DNA from: Hyaloraphidium curvatum
Lineage: Eukaryota > Monoblepharomycota > Hyaloraphidiomycetes > Hyaloraphidiales > Hyaloraphidiaceae
DNA length: 64,000 bases
Direction: 5' to 3'
Assembly (NCBI GenBank): GCA_025558095.1
Contig: JAIVFI010000007.1
Coordinates: forward strand, 806,001-870,000
Shown here: positions 1-8,534 of the stretch, in pieces
How positions within the stretch are numbered: position 1 is the stretch's first letter
How the letters are laid out: each line of letters starts with the position of its first letter
Position numbers and translations under genes: made by a program
Notes under the pieces: model-generated
The model's input: the letters and a program-made list of their open reading frames with translations, nothing else
What the model was told of the DNA's origin: nothing
Database searches by the model: none

Positions 1-3000
1 ACCTGCCCGGCTGGTCCGGCATGTTCCACCGGATGGAGACACACCCCTCCGAGGCGCCCGCCGGCACCAGGGTGATCTTCATGGAGTACGTCGCCGTCCA
101 GTCGATCATGCAGCGCTCGTCGATGGAGGCTCTAGCCCGGCACTCGGGCTGGAACCCCGATTGGCAGCCCTTCGGGGAGTGGCTCGCCCAGGCCGACCCC
201 ATCCGGCCCAAGAAGCAGCTCAACTCGGTGCAGCACGCCAGCGCGGTGGCATACCTCGACCAGAGCTCGGAGCGGCGCGAGGCGCTCGAGAACGAGATCG
301 AGACGTCGCTGCTCCAGGCCATCGGCAGCAAGGGGCTGCCCCCGGCGCTGCCCTACGGTCCCGCCGCGGCCGCTGCTGCCGCCACCGACTCTGCCGCCTC
401 GAACCCCCCCCTCGCCGCCGCCTCCCCCGCTACCGCCTCTGCCGCCGCCCCACTCCCCCGCCCCAAGCTCCAGATGTACACCTGCATCGACGACCGGGAA
501 TGCTCCCTCCGCCGGCACGTCGAGGCCGAGGACCCCGGCGCGATCCAGACCTTCGGCGTTGCCGGCTTCTTCGGCGTTCCCATCCGGTACCGCCCCGCCG
601 ACGGCCGCGACGAGATGGTGCTCGCCCCCGAGGGCCAGAACCCCAACGCGGAGCTGGTCGAGGGCGAGGAGCGCAGCCACGAGGGCGAGGTGCGCGCGTA
701 CAACCGCAGGCGCAGGGTGGTGGCCTGGTTCGCGCAGGCGTGGGAGCGCATGTCCTTCTCGCCGTCGGGGTCGCTGGTGCTCTCGGCGTTCGCGCCCTTC
801 TCGCTGGCCAGGCTGGTGCTGACGGGCTACTCGCCCGACACCAAGCAGAAGGTCCGCGATTGGTTCAACCGCACCTTTTTGCCCAAGCCGCATACGGACT
901 TTGACCTGCCCTTCACCGCGGACCGCGCCGCCGCGCTGCTCGCGCGCACCTTCAAGAGCATGGGCGCCGACCGCCGCTGGGCTCCGCTGGTGCTGGTCCT
1001 CGGCCACGGCGCCTCGTCGGTCAACAACCCCTACGCGGCGGCGTACAACTGCGGCGCGTGCGGCGGGCGCGAGGGCGGGCCCAACGCGAGGGTGTTTGCC
1101 CGCATGGCCAACGACCCCGCGGTGCGGGCGCACCTCAGGGACGCGCACGGGATCCCGGTGCCGGACGACACGGTGTTCGTCGGCGGGGCGCACAACACGA
1201 CGGTGGACACGGTCGAGTACTTCGACGAGGACGACATCCCCGCCTCGCACGCGGCCGCATTTGCCGAGGTCAAGGGGATCGTCGGCCGCGCGCTGGGCGA
1301 GAACGCGCTGGAGCGGTGCCACCGCTTCCTGCTGGCAAAGAACATCACCACGCCCGAGGCCGCCCTGCGGCACGTGTGGACCCGCTCGATCGACCCCGCG
1401 GAGGTGCGGCCCGAGCTCAACCATGCTTCCAACGCCGCGGTGGTGGTGGGGAGGAGGGACCTGACCAAGGGGAGCTTCTTTGACCGGCGCGTGTTCCTGC
1501 CTTCGTACGACCCCGGGGCGGATGACGCGGCGGGAACCAACCTCGAGGGCGTGCTCGCGCCGGCGCTGATCGTCTGCTCCGGGATCAACCTCGAGTACCT
1601 CTTCTCCACCATCTCGGCGGACCGGCACGGATCGGGCACCAAGACCCCGCTGAACGTGGTCGGCAACATCGCCGTGCTCCAGGGCACCTCGGGCGACCTC
1701 CGCACCGGCCTCCCCAGCCAGATGACCGAGATGCACGCGCCCGTGCGGGCCCTCTTCGTCGTGGACGCGCCGACGGCCCGGGTGGAGGCGGTCCTGGGGC
1801 GGCGCGAGGAGCTCCGCCGGCTGGTGCACAACGAGTGGGTGCGCCTCGTGGTCCGCGACCCCGACACGGGGGTGTTCTACCGGTACCACGATGGCGCCTA
1901 CTCCGAGGCCTCGGAGCACCTCGCCGCCCCTCCGGTGCCGCTGCGGACGCGGTACCAGATCCAGCGCGAGTACGGGCTCCGCGTCGCCCGCCGCGAGGCG
2001 CTCATGTACAACGCCTCGGTGGCGGGGATGGCGGCCGCGACGGTGCTGCCGATCTGGCTGTGGGGCCCGGTGGCGATGAACCCGTACGGGATGGCGGTCG
2101 CAGCGTGCGCGGCGCTGCTGTCGTTCCCCGTGCTCGCGTTTTCGAAGAGGTACCTGCACGGGGAGTTCATGTTCGGGCGGTTCGCGTCGCTGTCGGCGGC
2201 GCTGCTGCTGGGGTTCAACATGGTGGCCACGGCGCCGAGCTTGGAGCACACCATGCTCGGGTGGAGCCTGTTCGGGTTTGCTTCGACCTTCCTCATCGGC
2301 TCGTACAACGACCGGCCCACGGTGCGCAACAACGCGACCTTCGCCTTTGCCGCCTACCGCATTTCGGACTTTGCGCTGCTGACGGCGGCCACTTTTGCCG
2401 CGACCGGACACCAGAACCTTGCCGTGGTCTCGGCGGGCCTGCTCGTGGCCGCGCTGTGGAAGAGCAGCCAGTTCCCGCTCACGGGCCTGTTCGTGCGGTC
2501 GATGGAGGGGCCCACGCCGACGAGCGCGCTCGGCTATGCCGGGCTGTCGGCCCACGTCGGCGTCGTGCTGCTCGCGGGAACCATGCCCTACTGGTACCCC
2601 TTCGAGTGGGCGCGGATCACGCTGGCTTCGCTGGGATTGTTTACGGCCGGGTACAGCACGCTGGTGGCCAAGATCCGCTCGGACCGCAAGGGATCCGTGG
2701 CCCGTGCGACGTCGGCGACCCTCGGACTGATCTTCGTCACCCTGGCCGCGGGCTACCCCGCCGTGGCGCTGCTCATGGCGCTCGGCCACGCGGCGTTCCG
2801 GATGATCCAGATCCTGCGCGCGCCCAACGTGATCGCCGACTCGCAGTTCCTCCGCGCCGCCCTCGGCAAGATGCCCTGGCCGCGCGTGGTGCCCGACAGA
2901 CTGTACCGCTTCGTGTGGGCCCTGCGCCGGATCGACAACGACGTGCACCTGCTCAGCGTGCTCAACTGGATCGGCGGGCACCTGCACCTCCCCAGCGCGC

Positions 3001-3431
3001 GCAAGCTGAGCAAGCTGCAGCAGTGGGCGCTGACGGCCGTCGGCGTGGTGATTGCCGGCGCGCCCTTCACCCCGCTATCGCACGGGCTGGAGGAGTGGCT
3101 CATGCACACCCTGCCCGAGCACACGTTCGTGGCGGTGATGGTGATGGTGGCGCACTTTGGCCTCTCGGTGGTGGTCATCCGCTACCTGCTCACGCAGGTG
3201 CTCAGCGCGCGGAGGTTCAGGCGGTCAAGCGCGCTGGCGCTGCCGCAGGCGCTGGCGCAGCAGAAGGTGCCGGCGCCGGGCGCGGTGGCCAAGGCCGGCG
3301 ACATGGTCAGGCCCTCGGCAGGTGCGTTTTCCAGAGGCAGGCGGTTGGGATCATCGACTGATTGGACTTTTGTTCCTGCAGGGCCCGTGAACGGTACTCA
3401 GGTGGTCGACATGACCAAGGCCGCAAAGTGA
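1..3431 (+). CDS. DabA-DabB fusion, inorganic carbon transporter (5' partial)
   Basis: The reading frame is open from the window edge (the first in-frame Met, at 21, follows LPGWSG, a conserved internal DabA motif), so the true start lies upstream. Counting from Met 21, residues 1 to about 600 match DabA (UPF0753/DUF2309), a beta-carbonic-anhydrase-like protein. The four expected zinc/active-site residues are present: Cys155 and Asp157 (CID), His329 (GHG) and Cys344 (15 residues on, NCGACGG). Residues from about 675 to 1050 form many hydrophobic segments resembling DabB, a NuoL-type proton-conducting subunit, including the stretch WKSSQFPLTGLFVRSMEGPT typical of NuoL/MrpA. In bacteria DabA and DabB are separate and together drive CO2/bicarbonate uptake; here they are one polypeptide. 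A 60-nt GT-AG intron (3322-3381) near the 3' end is plausible; it is in frame, so the ORF is open with or without it. Compartment unknown. Confidence 0.9.
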   Translation, partial: LPGWSGMFHRMETHPSEAPAGTRVIFMEYVAVQSIMQRSSMEALARHSGWNPDWQPFGEWLAQADPIRPKKQLNSVQHASAVAYLDQSSERREALENEIETSLLQAIGSKGLPPALPYGPAAAAAAATDSAASNPPLAAASPATASAAAPLPRPKLQMYTCIDDRECSLRRHVEAEDPGAIQTFGVAGFFGVPIRYRPADGRDEMVLAPEGQNPNAELVEGEERSHEGEVRAYNRRRRVVAWFAQAWERMSFSPSGSLVLSAFAPFSLARLVLTGYSPDTKQKVRDWFNRTFLPKPHTDFDLPFTADRAAALLARTFKSMGADRRWAPLVLVLGHGASSVNNPYAAAYNCGACGGREGGPNARVFARMANDPAVRAHLRDAHGIPVPDDTVFVGGAHNTTVDTVEYFDEDDIPASHAAAFAEVKGIVGRALGENALERCHRFLLAKNITTPEAALRHVWTRSIDPAEVRPELNHASNAAVVVGRRDLTKGSFFDRRVFLPSYDPGADDAAGTNLEGVLAPALIVCSGINLEYLFSTISADRHGSGTKTPLNVVGNIAVLQGTSGDLRTGLPSQMTEMHAPVRALFVVDAPTARVEAVLGRREELRRLVHNEWVRLVVRDPDTGVFYRYHDGAYSEASEHLAAPPVPLRTRYQIQREYGLRVARREALMYNASVAGMAAATVLPIWLWGPVAMNPYGMAVAACAALLSFPVLAFSKRYLHGEFMFGRFASLSAALLLGFNMVATAPSLEHTMLGWSLFGFASTFLIGSYNDRPTVRNNATFAFAAYRISDFALLTAATFAATGHQNLAVVSAGLLVAALWKSSQFPLTGLFVRSMEGPTPTSALGYAGLSAHVGVVLLAGTMPYWYPFEWARITLASLGLFTAGYSTLVAKIRSDRKGSVARATSATLGLIFVTLAAGYPAVALLMALGHAAFRMIQILRAPNVIADSQFLRAALGKMPWPRVVPDRLYRFVWALRRIDNDVHLLSVLNWIGGHLHLPSARKLSKLQQWALTAVGVVIAGAPFTPLSHGLEEWLMHTLPEHTFVAVMVMVAHFGLSVVVIRYLLTQVLSARRFRRSSALALPQALAQQKVPAPGAVAKAGDMVRPSAGAFSRGRRLGSSTDWTFVPAGPVNGTQVVDMTKAAK

Positions 3432-3758
3432 TCTGACGCAGGATAGACGGACGCTCGAGAACGGTAGACGGAGACGCCAAAGACGGTGACGTAACATGGG
3501 GAAGATGGGCAGACGGTGGCTGATTCTGGTTGCTCGCCACGAGCGATCCATTGAGAGAGACTCTTCTTCAATTGTACATAGACGCGAGTAAAGACACGAC
3601 TTTGACAGATTCGAGGTGTTCGTGGTCAGGCGGAATCCGATCGACATGACCGAAGTGGCGGCGATTGGGTGCGCAATGGCCGGTGGCCGGACCAGCACCC
3701 GTTCAAGCTCTGAATGCCCGCGAGTCGCAAACAGGCACGCTGTCCGCGGAGCCATGCG
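3432..3758. other. intergenic, no gene seen
   Basis: Between two convergent genes (stops at 3431 and 3759). No convincing coding or RNA signal; presumably the two 3' UTRs. Confidence 0.5.
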
Positions 3759-4428
3759 CTAGAGCTTCGCCGCCTGCTTCTTCCTCAGCCGCCCGGTCAG
3801 GTGGTGCGACAGCTCCGTGTCGCTCGTCTGCATCTTGACCTCGTCTGTGCGTTCGCGGAAATCAGCACGATTTCGACGCCGCCGCCCGGCCCAGGAACCC
3901 ACACGTCAGCTCCTCCCCGTCCCACACGTACGTCCGCTCCACCTTGACCACCGGCGCCGCCGTCGGCCCGGTTTTCTCCACGCGGGAATTGGACGCCGGG
4001 AACACCAGCTCGGTCTTGCCGCCCGCGGCCGGCCCGACGCGCCCGAAGTTGAACTCGGCGTTGCCGAGCGGGTTGGCCACCACGAGCTCGATGAAGGGGC
4101 TGCCCTCCCCGAACGAGAAGAGCCGGACAAAGCCGTATTCCGAGTGCTTCGAACGCACGCGTCAAACGGGTGTTGGACGCGGGCCGGCGTGCGGACCGAC
4201 CACCGGCATCGACGGGTCCTCCTTGGACCACGTCTCCTGCGAGTAGGATATGTAGTTCTTGGAGCCGTGGTGCCCGAAGCTGCAGCGCTCCGTGTACTTG
4301 TGCTCAACGCCCGGTTTGGTGGGGTACGAGGCGGTGCCCTCGCCCTCCCAGACGCCGAGGAGGAGCGCGAAGCCGGGCGACGCGCGGGGGAGGAAGTGGT
4401 GGATCGCGGGGGCGCCGGGCGCGGCCAT
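3759..4428 (-). CDS. nitrobindin-like heme-binding protein (THAP4 C-terminal-like)
   Basis: Three exons, 4428-4201, 4146-3903 and 3844-3759, give 185 residues, the usual length of a stand-alone nitrobindin beta-barrel (DUF1794/FABP-like). Diagnostic pieces in order: LLGVWEGEGTASYP, the SEYGFVRL strand, and a C-terminal LTYEVKMQT followed by a His pair (SHH) where the family carries its heme-ligand region. Introns are 54 and 58 nt; the second is phase 1 and restores Tyr in ELTYEV. The start is the Met a few residues before the conserved WEG motif. Family members bind ferric heme and handle NO/peroxynitrite. A divergent MYND gene begins 280 bp upstream. Confidence 0.87.
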
Positions 4429-4708
4429 CGCGGAAAACGCGGAGGAAAGGAGGGAGATGGAGGGGTGGAAGGGTTCCGCTGCTCGAGCGGGTGTGTGTCG
4501 GCGAAATCCGCTGGGGCCGAGGAGGAGCTGTGCAAGGGCTTGACGGCCGGGGCTGCAAAAGCATCAGTCTCTTTGGGGCCTTGCTGCCGCAACAAGGTCG
4601 GCCCGATATCTCCGAGTTGGCGGTCGACGCATCGCGACCCAGACAGCGTGCATTAATTGCTGCTGCTGCCAGCGAGGGCTCCCGGCGGTCACACGACGCA
4701 AACGGCAA

Positions 4709-5735
4709 TGGGGGATCTCGTGGACGTCGAGGTGTCCTACGAAGTCTTCGACGCCATGACGGAGATGCAAGTCATCCTCAACAGCCGCTTGCGCGTTCCG
4801 CGCGTGCTCTCGAAATCGCTCCTCGACTCCGCCACGAACGAAAACCTGGGGCCGGAGGGAGAGGCGTTCTCCATGCACAGCCTGTTTTCGCGTTCCTGGG
4901 CGTGCGTCAACTGCCGGCAGGTCGTTTCGGGGCTCAAGCTGGCTGCGGCCGTAGGATGCAAGTTGATGGAACTCGACAAGCAGCTGACCCACACCCGGCT
5001 GAGTTTCCCTTACTGCCGGTTCACGGCGCGCTGCCAAACGGTGGCGTCCAAGCTCCGGGATGACCACATGGAAGGCGTGAAGCTCGCTGCCATTGAGTGG
5101 GGCGCCTGGGATGGCGGGCGGCGAACGATGGAGGTGGACTTGGTCTTCATCGATTATGGTGCGCTCTCGCTCTCCATACCTCGAGCCCAAAATCAAGAAG
5201 GTTCTCGTCAACCCCGCCATGTGGTTTGCCAACGGCAAGAGCGGCGACGTATCGACGGACTACTTGGGCGGCATCGCCAGGCTGGAGCTGCCCAGCGTGT
5301 ACGACGGGAGGAGGCCGTGTTCGGCATGCAAGGCGCCCGACGCGGGACGGTACAAGCGCCACCTCTTCCACGTCTGATCCCTCCACGGCATCGCATTCGC
5401 TTCGCACTGCGGCGCCTTTGCGTGCCGGGATGCCGTGGATAGGGGGTTGGACGCCCTCGTCGCGGCGGCGGCCCCGGCCGCCCAAGGGCTGGGGAAGAGC
5501 CGCCCGAGAAGCAGCTTCTGCATCCGGTGCGGATCGAGCTCGACCAACCCCAAGAAGGACCTACAGAGGCGCGTTCGATTCGGCCCACCCCCCATTCGCC
5601 GATCTCACCCTACCCCGGCCGAGCAGGTGCTCGCGCTGCAAGTAGGTGCACTACTGCTCGGTGCGGTGCCAGCGGGAGCACTGGAACGAGCACAAGGCGT
5701 CCTGCGTGCCGAAGGAGGCCGAGAAGGGGGAGTGA
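4709..5735 (+). pseudogene. MYND zinc-finger gene with in-frame stop
   Basis: Coding potential runs from Met 4709 (MGDLVDVEVSYEVFD). A first frame change near 5130-5184 fits a short GT-AG intron ending CTCGAG. The 3' part encodes CSACKAP, then FCIRCG, and after a 58-nt GC-AG intron (5569-5626) the core of a MYND finger, RCSRCK then VHYCSVRCQREHW and EHKASC, ending at 5735. Between RCSRCK and VHYC there is a TAG codon (5643-5645) where a sense codon is expected; an earlier TGA at 5375 may lie in an intron. MYND fingers are protein-interaction modules in chromatin and other regulators. Either the locus is inactivated or there is a base error; exon structure before 5400 is uncertain. Confidence 0.5.
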
Positions 5736-5999
5736 TTGCCGAGTGGCGCGCCTGGAGCGCAGGGGAGTGTTTTCCCGCGTACCGCGGGGCATTCTTGCAG
5801 AGCCGTGTAGACGGAAGCCGTGGTCTCTTGAATCGATAGCAATTGCTGCCTGCACCTCAAGCTGCTCGTTCTAGCTAAGCGCCGAAGGTGATTCGTCGCC
5901 AGCGCCAAACGTTTCGTTCGTTGGCGTTTTGGGACTGGGGCTTTGAGCGGCCACGACCGCTGACGTCACTTCCAACCTTCCATCCAGACGCCACGCGCC

Positions 6000-6563
6000 A
6001 TGGCGGACCTGCACGGCGACGACGACCACGGCGCTGCCGACCCATTCTCCGCCTGGGGCCGCTTCTTCGTCCGCGCGCCCACCGCCACCGCCGCCCGCGC
6101 CGCCCTCGCCGAGCTCCGCGCGCACGACGCCTCGCCGTGGGACGGCGCCGAAGACTGTCCCTCCCGCGGTGCCAGTTTCTCAGACAAGGGCGGAGAGCTG
6201 CTCAAGGACGTCCACGGGGCGCTGTGGATCGCGGTGCCCGGGCCCGGGGGGTCGCACTGCGCCGCGGACTGGCTGGAGGGCAACGGGAGGGCCGGGTGGA
6301 TCTGGGATGAGGGCTACAAGGTCGAGAAGAAGCTGCCCAAGGGGGCCAAGGCCGTGGGGAAGGCGGAAAAGTGGGCGGGGCTCGTCGAGCTCGTGGCGGC
6401 CCAGGAGAAGCGCGCCCACGAGGGGGAGGCGGCTGCCATGGCCGCGTTCCTCAAGGGTGGCACGAAGCGCAAGGAAGCCAGCCCTGCGGATGGTGAATCG
6501 CCCAAGAAGAAGGCTGGGAAGGACGGAAAGAAGAAGGTCGAGGTGGTAGTAATCAAGAAGTGA
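6000..6563 (+). CDS. hypothetical small protein with lysine-rich tail
   Basis: Single exon, 187 residues, with a good context around the ATG (cgccATGG). Residues 1-125 are mixed and compact, with Trp-rich stretches (FSAWGRFF, GWIWDEGY); residues 140-187 are dominated by Lys/Glu (KKKAGKDGKKK, ending VVVIKK), a possible nuclear or nucleic-acid-binding tail. No family recognised. It lies between the damaged MYND gene and trypsin on the same strand. The single clean frame and the codon bias like its neighbours support a real gene. Confidence 0.6.
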   Translation: MADLHGDDDHGAADPFSAWGRFFVRAPTATAARAALAELRAHDASPWDGAEDCPSRGASFSDKGGELLKDVHGALWIAVPGPGGSHCAADWLEGNGRAGWIWDEGYKVEKKLPKGAKAVGKAEKWAGLVELVAAQEKRAHEGEAAAMAAFLKGGTKRKEASPADGESPKKKAGKDGKKKVEVVVIKK

Positions 6564-6915
6564 TTCCCTCAGCCGGGGAATGTCGCGGGCATTCTTGCGG
6601 AGCCGTAGATGGAGCCATTTTGTTGCTAAGGAGGATAGCGAGTCAAAGAAGGCAAGTAGCCGCTGCGGGTCTGCTGGCGGGAGACGAAAGCCCGCGAGTG
6701 AATTGGGGCTGGGGCGCGGGAGCGGCTCCGGGATGCAGTGACGACACCGCGCTGTGCCCGCTGCCACCCGCGCCAACTCGGCGGCAGATTTGCTGAGGTT
6801 CATTGTTCCGCTACCGCAACATGCCGGACGATATAAGGCGCGGCCGCCCGGGGCCACCGGAGCCCGGCAACGCACAGCAGAACAGACACTCCCCCGAGCA
6901 GCGCCGAAGCGCACA
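6564..6915 (+). promoter_or_regulatory. trypsin promoter with TATA box
   Basis: The 352-bp upstream region of the protease contains ATATAAGG at 6831-6838, about 80 bp before the ATG, an unusually clear TATA element for this GC-rich window. It suits a strongly regulated secreted enzyme. No further elements were identified. Confidence 0.5.
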
Positions 6916-8170
6916 ATGCACCTCCGCCGCCTCGCCCTCGTCCTGGCCGCCGCCCTGGCCATCGGCACGGCCGACGCCGCCCCCGTCCGCCGCGATGCGG
7001 AGGCGACCGACCACGCCGAGCGCATCGTCGGCGGCACGCAGGTCGCCGACCGCGCCGCCTACGGCTTCATGGCCGCGCTCCGCAACTCGGCGCTCAAGGC
7101 GCTCTGCGGCGGCACGATGATCGCGCCCAACCTGCTGCTCACGGCCGCGCACTGCGTCGAGAACACGAGGCCGGAGGACTGGACCGCGTCGACCTACAGG
7201 CTCGACAGGAACCTGAGCTCGGCAGAGGAGGGGGGGATCGACTACACCGGCGTCAAGATCTACATCCACCCGAACTACCGGTGGGTGTCTCCGGGTCCCC
7301 TCTCGAGTTTGGATGAGCTGACGTCCGCCTCCCTCCAGCGAGTTGAACAACACCCTCGAATGGGACGCCGCCATCATCGTCCTCTCCCCCCCCAAGAACT
7401 ACGGCACCTTCACCCAGACGTTCATCGCCCTCAACCGCGACCCCTCCGTCCCCGCCGACGACTCGACCGCCCGCGTCATCGGGTGGGGCAAGACCTCCAA
7501 CGACGGCCTCTCCTCGCGCTTCCTGAACCAGGTCGACGTCGGCACCGCCTCCCCGGAAACATGCCAGCGCGTGCTCGGCGGCGCCGCCTTCGGCCACCCC
7601 TCGATGCTTTGCGCCGGCTGGCTGGGCAAGGACTCGTGCAACGGCGACTCGGGCGGGCCGCTCTTCCTCGCCGGCGAGACGCCCGTGCAGGTCGGGATCG
7701 TGTCGTTCGGGACCAACGGGTGCGCGCATCCGGTGGAGTACCTCGGCGTCTACACGAGGGTGAGCAGCGTGGTGTCGTTCGTGGACGCGGTCGCCGACGC
7801 CGAGGGTGCGGGGAAGCCTCCGGCCACGTCGGAGGTGCCTGTGCCGCCGGCGACCACGGACATCCCGGCGCCTTCCCCGACTTCGATCGATGTTCCCACG
7901 GGCACCGTCGACCCGGTGCCCACCGAGACCTGGGGGCAGGAGCCAACCTACACCTACACCTCGGACGCCTCGTACCCGACCGACACCTGGGCGCCCCTGC
8001 CGACCGACTACCCCGCTCCCACGGACACCTGGGATCCCGCGCCGACGGAAGCGCCCTTCCCCACGGACGACCCCGCCCTGCCGACCTGGGACCCCGAGCC
8101 GACCGAGGCCAGCGGCGCGGGGGGGTGGGGCTTCCCGCTGCCGTTCCCGTTCCCGATGCCGGGCAGGTGA
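6916..8170 (+). CDS. secreted trypsin-like serine protease with Pro/Thr-rich tail
   Basis: Exons 6916-7280 and 7339-8170 (58-nt phase-2 intron) give 398 residues. A signal peptide (hydrophobic residues about 5-19) and short propeptide precede the mature N-terminus IVGG at 37. The S1 triad is complete: His79 (TAAHC), Asp131 (LEWDAAI) and Ser226 (GDSGGP). Asp220, six residues before the serine, is the S1-pocket Asp of trypsins, so Lys/Arg cleavage is expected. After the about 230-residue protease domain comes an about 115-residue tail rich in Pro, Thr and Trp with repeated PTxTW/DTWxPxPT units, probably a glycosylated stalk. Extracellular digestion is the likely role. Confidence 0.93.
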
Positions 8171-8534
8171 TCTCTGGCGGGGCAGGGAACAAAAGGGCGG
8201 ATCGCCCGGTTTTGTATCTTCGATATCCGGTTCACTAGATACCAAGTTGTCGCACGCAGAGGCCCGTCATCCTGATCCGCCGGTGGCCAAAGGATCTCGG
8301 CGATGTGGACCATTCGAAGGAGAATTCATGTACTGTCTTCTCATTGCGGATTAGATCGCAGCACATGAGAAGCTTTTGTTCCGACGGTGGCTTCCGCCGG
8401 CCGGCTGCTCCGCCGCATCGACGTGGCCGGCCGCCGATCCGATCGGGGAGTCTTTGCCGCAAGGGAGCGCACGGCCACCACAACCCTGCGCAAAGCCGAG
8501 CGGCCCCGAGCCCCGGCATATCCCGCACAACACA
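8171..8534. other. intergenic, presumed ENA promoter
   Basis: 364 bp between the trypsin stop and the ENA ATPase start; no gene or recognised site. Confidence 0.4.

Noticed and set aside
132-2987. Very long open frame (951 codons) antisense to DabAB
   Set aside because: Composition is Arg/His/Gly/Gln-rich with no domain; it arises because GC-rich codon bias removes stops on the opposite strand.
1-3431. DabAB as bacterial contamination
   Set aside because: It is contiguous with intron-bearing eukaryotic genes and shows the same base composition; misassembly cannot be excluded without reads, but the sequence gives no sign of a junction.
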